A program made the translations under genes and the position numbers. The notes under the pieces were generated by a model, which was not told the DNA's origin, did not search any database, and worked only from the letters and a program-made list of their open reading frames with translations. A stretch of 64,000 nt of DNA. Source: Sindora glabra. Lineage: Eukaryota > Streptophyta > Magnoliopsida > Fabales > Fabaceae. The stretch covers positions 65,993,823-66,057,822 of the forward strand of contig CM035234.1 of assembly GCA_020226215.1 (NCBI GenBank), given 5' to 3'. Below, piece after piece: positions 11,908-22,601 of the stretch; the stretch's first letter is position 1; each line of letters begins with the position of its first letter.

Positions 11908-12607
11908 TGTTAACCTTAGCCCTATTCAAGAGGTTTTAATGATAACAAAACATTTTTATCTTCTTGGATTTAGCAATTAATTAATTGGAATCCAAATACA
12001 AAAAGTGAAGATTGAAGGAGATTAAAGATTGAAGACCATTATTAACTAAGTTAGGATTCTAGTTAGAGTTATAGGATAAAATTATATAAGAAGAATTTAT
12101 CTAAAAAAAGGTTTAGGTTTTTCATAAAAAATATTAACCATTAAGTTAAATATTATATCAAAAAGCTTTTAAAATGAGGTCAGAATATTTTCATGAAAGA
12201 AAACTATGTTTTAACATGGTATTCTTTGAAAATATTGAAAAACAAGGAATGAATCAATTAACCAACCGATTCTAGGCATCTAAAGAGCAAACTAAAATAT
12301 CCAAATCAATTGATCAATCAATTCTAGGTATCCAGAGAGCACATTAGACATCCTGAATTGAATATCTAATTAATTCCGAAGGTCTAGAGAGCAATCAAGG
12401 CAAAATGAATCGATTGACCAATCAATTTAGTGTTTCAAATTTTCAAAAATCAAGTTCCTTAAATCGATTGATGAACACACTCATTGCCCTATGACTTTTG
12501 TTCAAAATTAAAATTTTCAAAAGGCAAAATTGATTGACCAACCAATTTTGCACATCCAAAGCCGAACTAAGGTTTGGTGAATCGATTGATCAATTAATTC
12601 ATCATGT
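11908..12607 (+). repeat. 3' LTR of A1, truncated
   Basis: It begins TGTTAACCTTAGCC after a purine tract (AAAAAGAGAGAG) and follows the A2 3' LTR for 700 bp, then stops at ATCATGT, where A2 continues for another 0.84 kb. It contains the AATCGATT-type inverted repeats of the family. Confidence 0.88.
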
Positions 12608-12633
12608 AAGCTGATTGAAGTAAGCTGATTGAA
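12606..12633 (+). repeat. 14-bp tandem repeat at the A1/M junction
   Basis: GTAAGCTGATTGAA occurs twice in a row exactly where the truncated A1 LTR meets the truncated M LTR. This looks like templated filler from end-joining repair. Confidence 0.8.
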
Positions 12634-13244
12634 GTAAATGTAATTGACATCCCATGTTAATTCACTTGAGTATGACTATGCATTTTTTTAGCCTTAATTA
12701 ATCAAGGGGCCCACAGATGTCACTCTTATTATATAGAAGGGACAAATTTCATCTTAATCACACAAATTCCTTCGCATGATATGTGACATATCCAATAACT
12801 ACCTTTGCATTCACTCAACCATGAGTGACATAGAGTAGTATCAAAATATGAAACTTACATGTAAAGAACCTTGACAATCTCAAGTCAAAGGACCACAATA
12901 ATAATGATAACTAAGAATCACTCATGATACTCATATAACAATCCATATAGTGTTCTTAAGGTGGATTAATCCAATATACAAGTTTTCTAACTTATACTCA
13001 TGTGTAAACTTAATATCTCATATAAGTCACCACACATGCTAGTCTTAGTATATCAAAGCAACCTAATCCATAATGATATATGACTAGGGACATTTAAGAA
13101 TACAATTATTTTAAGGTTATTATCATAATTAAATATATTATGCAAATAATATATATAAATATGATAATTGAAATTGCCATTAAAATAGCATGATTCAAAT
13201 TTACAATTATCAATATGGTTAGTTTTAGGGCATATACACTAACA
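12620..13244 (-). repeat. Truncated 3' LTR of minus-strand copia M
   Basis: Read on the minus strand, it starts TGTTAGTGTATATGCCC at 13244 after the purine tract AAGTGGAAGAT and follows the N LTR (for example GGGCCCCTTGATT, CATGGCCATG-like) for about 625 bp, then ends at the 12.6-kb junction. The rest of the LTR is absent. Confidence 0.8.
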
Positions 13245-13264
13245 ATCTTCCACTTGTACTAAAG

Positions 13265-15412
13265 CTAATCATCCATGAATCTAATACCTATGGATCTCAT
13301 ATGACTATCATGCTTCCATTGCGTCAGGGCTTTTGTTAGTGGATTGGTGACGTTATCGTCAGTCAATATTCTGTATATCCTAACATCAATAGCGCTGAAG
13401 TATATGCTTAGATTTTTTGTGAGATCTGGGTTCATTGGCTTGTGCAATGGCTCCATTATTGTCACAATAGAGCTCTACTGGGTCAGTAATGCTAGGAATA
13501 ACTCCAAGTTTAGTGATGAACTTCTTAATCCAAACAGCTTCCTTTGTAGCATTTGATGCTAGAATGTATTCAACTTCTGTTGTAAAATTAGCTATTGTCC
13601 CTTGCTTTAAACTCTTTAAGGTCACAATGCTACTATTGAGGTAAAATACATAACCTGATTGTGACTTGAAATCATCTTTGTCAGTTTGAAAATTAGCATC
13701 ATCGTAACCACTTACAATGAGCTCTTCCTCACCTCCATAAATCAAGAACATGTCTTTAATTCTTCTTAAGTGCTTAAGGATATTCTTGATAGCTGTCCAG
13801 TGACTTTCACTAGAATCTGATTAGTATCTGCTCGTCATACTTAAAGCATATGAGACATCAGGACGAGTACATAACATGGCATACATGATAGACCCAATTG
13901 TAGATACATAAGGGATCTTACTCATGCCCTATCTCTCACATTTTGTGGAAGGACACTGAGTTTTTTTGAGAGACTTATGCCATGTGACATCGGCAATAAT
14001 CCTTTTTTAGAATCTTGCATGCTAGACCTCTTTAGCACCTTATTGAAGTATAAGCTCTAACTTAGGTCAAGCAATTTTCTTAATCTATCTCTATAGATCT
14101 TGATACCTAATACATAGGAGGCTTTACCTAAGTCTTTCATAGAAAAGCAATTTCCTAACCAAGTTTTTACAGACTATAGTGTAGGAATGTCATTGCTAAT
14201 GAGTAGTATGTCATCTATATACAACATCAGAAAGACTATTGCATTCCCACTAACTTTTTTGTACATATAGGGTTCATCTTCATTCTTGATGAAACTAAAC
14301 TCTTTGATTGCATTATTGAAATGAAGATTCTAACTCTGAGAAGCCTGCTTCAATCCATAAATGGATTGTTGTAACTTGTAAACTTTTCCAGCATTTTCAA
14401 GATTTACAAAACCTTCGGGTTGTGTCATGTACACATCCTCAAGAAGATTTTCACTAAGGAAAGTGGTTTTGACATCCATTTGCCAGATTTCATAATCATA
14501 ATATGTGGTCATAGCTAGAAGAATCCTAATGGATTTAAGCATGACAACTGGAGAAAAAGTCTTATCATAGTCAATACCATGAATTTGTTTGAAACCTTTT
14601 GCAACCAATCGTCCTTTAAAGGTACACATATTACCATCCATGTCAATTCTCTTTTTGGAAACTCATTTGCACTCAGTGGGTTTTACCCCTTCAAGTGGAT
14701 CGACCAAAGTCCAAACTTAGTTTGCATACATGGAGTCCGTCTCTGATTTCATAACTTCTAACCATTTCTTAGAATCTGGGCCCATCATAGCCTTTTGGTA
14801 GGTTATGGGCTCATCTTAGTCCATAAGCAACACATCACCATGATGAGTCACGAGAAATCCATATCTTTTAAGCTCACGATGTATCCTACTAAACTTATGT
14901 GGGTTCTGTGTTACATGAGCAAGTTCTTCCACAACTGGTTATGGAACCGACTCAAGATCCATCTCAAGTTCAATGTTCTCTCATTGATCTCGAATTTCTT
15001 CAAGTTCTATTTTCCTCTTACTGATTCTTCTAGAGATAAATTCTCTCTCTGGAAAAATACTAGTTCGAGTAATAAACACTTTTTGCTCAGTTGGATTATA
15101 GAAATAATATCCTTTCATTTCCTTAGGATATCCAATGAAAAAATATTTATTAGATTTAGGTCCAAGTTTATCAGAAGTCTAATGTCTTACGTAAGCTTCA
15201 CAGCCCCAAATCTTTATAAAAGACAAACTAGGACGTTTCCTAGTTCATATCTCATATGGTGTCTTTTGAATTGATTTTGAGAGAATATGATTTAGTGTGA
15301 AGGCCGTAGTCTCTAGAGCATATCCCCAAAAGGAATTTGGAAGGTTAGCCTGACTAATCATTAACTGAACCGTGTCTAACAAAGTTTGATTCCTCTTTTC
15401 AAAAACTAGATA
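13265..15412 (-). pseudogene. Truncated, dead copia M pol (integrase to RNase H)
   Basis: Read on the minus strand from 15412: integrase (QTLLDTVQLMISQANLP, FWGYALETTAFTLN), a linker, reverse transcriptase in the open part 14641-14330 (FKGRLVAKGFKQIHGIDYDKTFSPV, QMDVKTTFL, GLKQA), a broken middle, then RNase H at 13751-13386 (TEVEY, CDNNGAIAQ, SKHILQRY). A short deletion and frameshift then leads to the tail (NPLTKALTQWKHDSH, GIRFMDD). It belongs to the same broad lineage as N. The element stops at 15412 in mid-integrase: gag, protease and 5' LTR are gone. Stops and frameshifts make it non-functional. Confidence 0.88.
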
Positions 15413-15489
15413 TTCTAATCTTGATGGAAACTAGAATTTCAAGTAGTAAATGGGGTGATATTTTTTAGGCTTTAAGCTTTGATCACTGG

Positions 15490-16140
15490 GAGCTAAGAAA
15501 AGGCTATGGATATTCTAGAGGAATTCGGATGGATTAGAGAACAAAGAATGTAAAAATTGATATTGTAACTAATAATTATCAATTCGTCAATGCAAAGATC
15601 TCACATAAGTTAGGGAAACATGGTTCTTCATAGCAACTTATGTGAATCCAAACTTAGAAATGATGAGTTTTTCTCATAAAAGAATTGAGAAGATATAAAT
15701 TAGACTATAATGGCTCTATGGTTAGTAGCTAGAAATTTTAACAACGTCAGGGAACTTTTTGAGAAAAAAGGTGGAGCTCATTTCAATTATAATAGAGTAG
15801 CCCCAATTTAAAGATAGATTAACTCATGCAATTTATTAGAAGTGGATCCTCAAGGAGGTTGATTCATATAGAAAGGCCTAAAAAACTGGGAGCACCCTCT
15901 TTTGTTCAAAAGGTTGGATAAAGCTCTTTGTAATGTGAATTATAAATTAAAATTCAATGAAATTTTTGTTAAAATTTTGCCTAGAGTCTTCTCTAATCAC
16001 CACCCAATTCAAATAAATCTATTTGGTAGAGTTATTGATAAAAAAAAATCATCCTTTTGAATTTGAAGCAATATAATTGACCTATAATAATTTTCAAGTT
16101 GCATTTGGATGGAATATTGGTAAAATTCAAAGAACTTGAA
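15490..16140 (+). pseudogene. LINE (L1-type) endonuclease fragment
   Basis: The plus-strand frames show the apurinic-type endonuclease domain of plant non-LTR elements: WFFIATYVNPN at about 15630, FNNVREL with KKGGAHFN at about 15740, CNLLEVDPQGG at about 15830, RLDKALCN at about 15915, and VFSNHHPI near 15990, corresponding to the family's SDHxPI end. The fragment continues weakly (LTYNNFQVAFGW) to about 16140. Several stops. It abuts the truncated copia M without a visible target repeat. Confidence 0.75.
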
Positions 16141-16734
16141 ATAACTTCATTTTAATCCCCTCCATCTAAAGATTAACTTGTTTGGATTGTGATAATGAAT
16201 TTACAAATTTAATCATAATTAATTCTCTTACATTTTTTGCTTTCATTTTGGAAAATTTTCTAGTCACAAAAAATTATCTCTTTTTTAATGTGAATATTTT
16301 ATTTTATTTTATTTTATCTTGGCTATTTCAATGTTTTTTATTTTTATATTTTATCTTCATATCATTAAATTATTTTATACCTCACTTAATGTTAAAATAA
16401 GTTTGCACGCACAATTTTCTCTTGAATAAAAAAGTATATATGTAAAAAAAATGTTAATGACAAAATAAACCCAACTGCAATGTAAGCATGGGTTAGAGAA
16501 GCAAAGGGAAACCCCATAAGAAAGAATACAAGATTGGAGCACTAGCGAGGATGCTGTCGGGATTTTGAATTCTGCCTATCTGGGTAGAATTCTAAAGTTC
16601 CTATGTTACATAATCAAAATTCTTATTTAAAATATTTAATAATTTTAAATTTCTCATATTAATTATTCAACAAAAAATTTTGAAACATAATAATTTAAAT
16701 ACCTTTTTGAAATGAGATTACTTTTCAAAATACC
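16141..16734. other. AT-rich segment interrupting the LINE, unrecognised
   Basis: It lies between two parts of what was probably one LINE. It has long T-rich tracts (about 16230-16400) and one 72-codon frame rich in Phe and Ile that shows no motif. It could be an insertion. I could not define terminal repeats or a target duplication. Confidence 0.35.
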
Positions 16735-16910
16735 CCATTTGAACACGCTATCAAGATTTTTTGGCCTCAAAATGGAATTATAACCAAGATAGGGTCAAGG
16801 CAACAAAGGAAATTACTCCAAAGCCAAAGGAATGGAATAAAAATATCTTCGCTAACATCAAAGAGAAGAAAAGAGAATTACTTGCTCGAATTGTGAGCGC
16901 AGGTGGGAAG
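16735..16910 (+). pseudogene. Second LINE fragment, between endonuclease and reverse transcriptase
   Basis: One frame reads KWNYNQDRVKATKE followed by EWNKNIFANIKEKKRELLARI, the typical WNKxxFGNIxxRKxxLLxRI segment before the reverse transcriptase of plant L1 elements. No reverse-transcriptase core (such as FADD) follows, so the LINE ends here. Confidence 0.65.
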
Positions 16911-17124
16911 CGAGATTAGGAGGTGGGGATGATTTATTCGTGACCATTACTAGGGACATATGAGGAAGACACGGCCGATTCCCATTCTGGCAATTTTTTA
17001 TTGCATAAGTTTAGAATAATTATTAGAATAAATAAAATTTTAAAAATTATTAATGATGTAAGGATTTATCTAATATGACGATGAAAATAATTTATTATTA
17101 AAATAATTAATTAAAATAATAAAT

Positions 17125-17765
17125 TATATATTTGGTAGTATCAGTGAATAATTAATTATGTATAATTTATTTTTATTTGTATGATGTATAACATAATTAT
17201 TTTTAAATGTTAAATTACTAAAAGGACCCATAAGATATATATGGTTATATCAAAATTACTAATTTTTAATCTTTTAGATATTATTATTTATAAAATAAAA
17301 ATATATAATATTAATTAATATATATTCTTAATTTAAATTAATGATAAATATTATTTAATTTATGTATATTCTTATTTAATATATAATCTCATTTATTTAA
17401 ATTATTTTTCATAAATAACAAATTTTAACATTTTATAATTAAAATAGGATTTATGCTTATTTTTAACATTCACTAATTTTAAAAAAATAAAATTGATTAA
17501 ATTATAAAATAGCAAGAGTTATTTATAAATTTAAAATAAAAAAATAAGATTAGTGTAAGTATCAAAATTAAAATTTTTCTATAATTACAATTAAAAAATA
17601 AATCATTACCTATAATTAAAGAATTTATTTTTAATCAAAATTGTTATATATTATTAATTATAAATTTTTTAAAAAAATATAATCAAATATTTTAAAATAA
17701 TAATAATTAATTATTTAATTTATAATTATTAATCATAATTTCATGATATCAAATAAACTTACATG
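17125..17765. mobile_element. Possible AT-rich MITE with weak terminal inverted repeats
   Basis: The left end reads ATATTTGGTAGTATCAGTGA and the right end, reverse complemented, reads TTATTTGATATCATGAAATT. These are imperfect inverted ends around about 600 bp of almost pure A+T. The match is loose and I see no clear target duplication, so this is a candidate only. Confidence 0.3.
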
Positions 17766-18035
17766 AACTTAGGGAAAAAATTAGGCCGGTACCAATTTGC
17801 AGCAATTTATTACAGTGAGGTATCCCAAGCGAACTTTCTCTTATTTAAGTGCACCCACTAAGCATGATTTATCAAAATGGGTATAAGTTCAAATGACATA
17901 CTTGAAGCGTGTTCTATGTAAAACCAAAGTACGGAAATAGAAATAGAAGAATCGTATTCCATCATTATGCAGCCCCAATCAAGCAAATCTAATATAAATT
18001 AAAAATAAAAGATTAAAAGTTTATAAAATTAAAAT

Positions 18036-19130
18036 TTAGTGTTATTATTTCAAAATAAGACAGTAACATATTACTGTCTAGAGAATAAATAGTAACATAT
18101 TATTATCCATTTATTTGGGATTTTTGCTTAATGTTATTGTTTTGGAACGAAAAAGTAATATGTTATTGTTTGTTATCTAGAGAACAGATAATAATATATT
18201 ATTATTTAACAATTTGATTGTTAATTACACTTGATTTATCCATTTATTTAAAGTTTTTGCTTAGTGTTAATAGTAACATACTATTATTCAACTCTTTGAT
18301 TATTAATTAGACTTAAAATGAAATAGTAATATATTACTGTTTAGAGAACAGATAGTAACATACTATTATTTAGTAATTTGATTATTAATTAAACTTGATT
18401 TATCTATTTATTTAAAATTTTTAGTTAGTGTTACTATTTTGAAATGAAATAGTAACATATTATTGTCTAGAGAACAAATAATAATATGTTATTATCCATT
18501 TATTTACGATTTTTGTTTGGTATTACTGTTTTGAAATAAAACAGTAACATGTTACTGTCTTGAAATGAGACAGTAACATGTTACTGTCTAGAGAACAGAT
18601 AGTAACATACTATTATTTAATAATTTGATTATTAATTAGATTTGATTTATCTATTTATTTCATATTTTTAGTTAATAATATTGTTTTGGAATAACATGTT
18701 ATTATCCATTTATTTGAGATTTTTTTATTAATGTTACTATTTTAGAATGAAATAATAACGTTTTCTTCTTTGGCAATTTGATTGTTAATTACATTTAGAA
18801 TGAAATAATAACATGTTACTATTTAAAGAACTAACAATAACATGTTATTATTTGATAATTTCATTGTTAATTAGACTTAATTTATCCATTTATTTGAAGG
18901 TTTTTTCTTGGTATTACTATTTCGGAATGAAATAGTAACATGTTACTATCTAGATAGAGAACAAACGTAACAAGCTATTATTTAACAATTTGGTTGTTAA
19001 TTAGATTTGATTTATCCATTTATTTGAGGTTTTTGGTTGGTGTTACTGTTTTGAAATGAAATAATAACATATTACTATTTAGTCTACAAATAATAATATA
19101 TTATTTTTTAGTAGTTTTATTTGTTAAAAA
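18036..19130. repeat. Minisatellite, about 8 units of ~125 bp with a palindrome in each
   Basis: The landmark TAGAGAACA recurs near 18081, 18179, 18343, 18469, 18589, 18825, 18957 and 19083 (the last degenerate), giving units of roughly 100-165 bp, mostly 120-130. Each unit carries AGTAACATRTTACT or a close variant, a second half-palindrome (AGTAACATACTATT), a TTTGATTATTAATTAGA stretch, and ATTTATTTGAGATTTTTG. At 18569-18588 the palindrome is perfect over 20 bp. There is no coding potential, and no similarity to the retroelements in the window. Confidence 0.85.
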
Positions 19131-19579
19131 AATTATTATAACGATACTAGACACCAAAAGAATTAGGGAGTAAAAGTTTAATATAGGATTCAAATAAATT
19201 TGAATTGATAAAAATAAGATCAAAGTTGAAAATGAAGAAAAATAAAAAAAAATCATTGAAAAAAGTTTTTTTGCCAAACTAGAGTAGGCAAAATGCTAAC
19301 ATGCACGTAAATCTCGAAAAGTTATATGAAATAAAAAAATTCACTTAAAACAAATAATTAAACACAAAGTTATGGTCATTCAAAGTTTTAAGCTCAATTT
19401 ACACATTTTTAATTAGCTAAACTTCATTAAACCCATATTTTCTTATTTTTTGTTGAAAGATCATATGAAAATGATTGAAAATCAGTAGTCATGTGAAAAA
19501 ATTGGTTAACTAATGATGAATTTATAACTTTTTAAAATTTCTAATTTGTAACTGCATTTTCACAATTAAAAAAAGGATA

Positions 19580-20200
19580 ATTTTGATATATAACATTCAT
19601 AAATCATAAAATTGGAACCTATTTAGAAAAAAGTCTAGTACTACCACTTCTTTAAAATAAAATTCACAAAATGACACCTCATTACAATTTACCAAACTTC
19701 TATTCCCCTTGTTATCGGATCCTAAGCCTTTTTCTTTATTAAATATTTTGGGCAGGATCAATCTATCCGAGAAGATAAGCGGAAAAAGCTCTTTGTGGTT
19801 GCAAAGTTGTAACGATGACTTTCTCCGCGAGTCGCTGTGGCCTTGACGTGCGTCTCTGGGTTGGATATTCAAACTTTAATTGCCTCCTCGCGCGAGGACG
19901 GTGACTTCTTTGGTTGCATTTAGCATTTTCTAATTCCACCGATTCTTGTGGGTTTTGCTTTGGTACACCATGACGTCAAAAGGCTTTACGTCATTTTATA
20001 AGAAAGACATGATTTTTAAATAAAATTAACAAATTAATTCTTAAAATAATATGGTACTAATAAAATAATTTTTAAATTATATAAATTTATAATTTCATTT
20101 TTAAATAATAGTTCATATAAAAAATTTGTCTCACTGTAGAAATTCAAAGGCAAATTTATTAATATAAATCTGTAAAAAAATAAAATTATTTACATTAATA
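19580..20200 (+). repeat. 621-bp tandem duplication, unit 1
   Basis: Unit 1 of two near-identical direct units; landmarks such as TAACATTCAT at 19591 and 20212 give period 621. The AT-rich flanks enclose a GC-richer core (about 19700-19990) holding the 12-bp palindrome CCTCGCGCGAGG (19886-19897), TGACGTG (19844-19850), TGACGTCA (19971-19978) and TTACGTCA (19986-19993). A 91-codon minus-strand frame (19597-19872) crosses the core but shows no known domain and is not repeated as an equal frame in unit 2, so I do not call it a gene. Confidence 0.88.
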
Positions 20201-20822
20201 ATTTTGGTAGATAACATTCATAAATTATAAAATTGAAACCTATTTAAAAAAAAATCTAGTACTACCTCTTCTTTAAAATAAAATTCACAAAATGACACCT
20301 CATTACAATTTACCAAACTTATATTCCCCTTGTTATCGGATCCTAAGCCTTTTTCTTTATTAACTATTTTGGGCAGGATCAATCTATCCGAGAAGATAAG
20401 CGGAAAGAGCTCTTTGTGGTTGCAAATTTGTAATGATGACTTCCTCCGCTAGTCGCTGTGGCCTTGACGTGCGTCTCTGGGTTGGGCATTCAAACTTTAA
20501 TTGCCTCCTCGCGCGAGGACGGTGACTTCTTTGGTTGCATTTAGCATTTTCTAATTCCACCGATTCTTTTGGGTTTTGCTTTGGTACACCATGACGTCAA
20601 AAGGCTTTACGTCATTTTATAAGAAAGATATGATTTTTAAATAAAATTAACAAATTAATTCTTAAAATAATATGGTACTAATAAAATAATTTTTAAATTA
20701 TATAAATTTATAATTTTATTTTTAAATAATAGTTCATATAAAAAATTTGTCTCACTGTAGAAATTCAAAGAAAAATTTATTAATATAAATCTGTAAAAAA
20801 ATAAAATTATTTACATTGATAA
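20201..20822 (+). repeat. 621-bp tandem duplication, unit 2
   Basis: It repeats unit 1 with a few percent substitutions. The palindrome is at 20507-20518, TGACGTCA at 20592-20599 and TTACGTCA at 20607-20614, all exactly preserved. Confidence 0.88.
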
Positions 20823-22576
20823 TTATTTATAGATAAAATTATAACTTTATATAACTTCTGAACATTTTACTTGAATTTTATAATTTTAAGAATAAAGTTA
20901 TTAATTTTATTTAATTTTTATATGAATAATATTTTCATATTAAAAATTTAGGCAACAGTACTTAAAGTATTTGTTTCTTCTAACTAGCATTAGATTTTTT
21001 AAGCAAAAATGATATGCATATCAAAAATAAAATTTTAAAATTTTATATTTATTGAATTAAATTTTATAAATTTATCTTACTATCCTATAATGAAAGACAA
21101 CCATTAATTTGTATGTAAAATATAATTTTGAGTATTATTTTTAATACATATAGTATTATTGTTATTTAAATCTACTATTAAAGTAGATGGATAGAAGAGA
21201 TTTATTTTTATAAAAATAATGGTGTAATATTTTTTTTATTCTACTTACATATTTTATCCTATTTAAATAGTAAACTAGCATAATTATATATTTAATTTTA
21301 AATAGTGAATATTAATTTTTGATTAACTTTTAATAATGCTGTTCCATTTAATAAGTTAATAATATTAATCACGTAACATAAAAATAAAAGTTCTAATAAT
21401 TTAGTAATAGATAATTTGATATATCATAAATCCGTATAATTATTTATTTATGCAATATCTAGAGTGCGGAAATTGATTTAGGATTAATTTCTAGGAATAG
21501 TAAATGTATTACTCATTAAATAGATCAAAATCGGTATAGCGTCTTCATACTCCTAATTTTTACTGAAGACCCTTATTATTATTTTTATATTATTATTGAT
21601 TATATGTTAAGGGCAGAAATAAATTAAGTTGGATTAATTTTTGCTTAAAATAAATCAACAAATTCGGATTGGTCTATCATATAAGTTTACTATAGACTTA
21701 CCATTTGGTTTGACAGTTGTATCTAAATTTTCCAACGTCTCACTTAATATATTAATTTATATAGACTCGTCAATTATCAATTATTGGTAAATGGTACTAA
21801 AAAATACTACTATTAAAAATAAAATTGAGTTGAGTTTTGACACCGTCACCTATAACTCGATTAACATATATAATAGCTAATGCTAACATTTTAATTTGAT
21901 TTTATCTCAACCAAACATTATAAAATTCAAAGTTTAGCCCAATACGATTAAAATTAATAAGAATTACATATTTTAATAAGTTCATATCTCAATGCAAATT
22001 TAATTCAAACTTAATAATAAAAAATTATCAAACAATATTAAAATTAAAGGATTGAGTGAGTATTGGAGATTTTCCGTATACTTTGTAATAAGTATAATTT
22101 TTTTTAATATATATGATAAGGTTTTATACATAAAAAATACCGCTTGATCTTTAAAGAAAAGAGAGAGAGACAGAGAAGAAATGCAGGCCAACTGAATAAC
22201 TAATTGGTTGGACTTTAATAAATGTATGATTTAACTTGTTTTATACAAGTCGCCCAAATATATTTTATTTTATAAATATTTTTGGATAGATTAATATGTT
22301 AGATCAATGGAAACATGCAGTTGAGTAACTTATTTCCGCTATTAATTAAACGAGATATCATACAAGGAATTTGGATTTTTTTTATATTTTATTATATTGG
22401 AGAAAGAGGTGAATAATATTTTTAATTTTAGTGCCTTTAGCGGGTCTTAAAATTTTTGCATTTACTATTACTTCCATTTTTTTATTTGCCTCTTTCAACG
22501 ATACAAAATCAAGACTAATAAATCATAAAAAAAAGATAAATACAAAAAGATATCAAATCCTTACATATTGACATTT
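20823..22576. other. AT-rich intergenic DNA, nothing recognised
   Basis: Very AT-rich, with short direct and inverted runs only. A 63-codon minus-strand frame (22000-22191) includes a GAGAGAGAGA tract and has no recognisable motif. No repeat boundary or RNA gene was seen. Confidence 0.5.
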
Positions 22577-22601
22577 TCATCAAGATGTCAATGGTTGGAA
22601 G
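22577..22601 (+). mobile_element. Left end of a hAT-like MITE split by element B (possible)
   Basis: GATGTCAATGGTTGG just before element B resembles the terminal repeat TAGGGGTGTCAATGGGTTGG of a common plant MITE type. Its continuation is proposed at 33866-34638. The end is degraded and no flanking duplication could be confirmed. Confidence 0.35.

Larger units (their letters stand above)
1..12607 (+). repeat. Segmental duplication, copy 1 (nested copia C leader plus Sirevirus-type A1)
   Basis: This block matches 50793-61650 in direct orientation, at roughly 96-98% by eye in sampled stretches. The match covers element A and also 1332 bp of the copia leader in front of it, so it arose by duplication of a segment and not by two insertions. 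Both copies share the same CTAGT flank before the 5' LTR. The match breaks at 6179-8725, where copy 1 carries foreign copia sequence in place of about 0.8 kb, and ends at 12607 inside the 3' LTR. The left end lies outside the window. Confidence 0.93.

Noticed and set aside
16182..16400. 72-codon frame rich in Phe, Ile and Leu
   Set aside because: Translation of T-rich low-complexity DNA; no start context or homologous motif.
18036..19130. CRISPR-like array
   Set aside because: Regular spacing, but the spacers are themselves repeated and the DNA is plant nuclear; it is a minisatellite.
19597..19872. 91-codon minus-strand frame in the tandem duplication
   Set aside because: No domain recognised, and the frame is not equally open in the near-identical second unit, so selection for a protein is unlikely.
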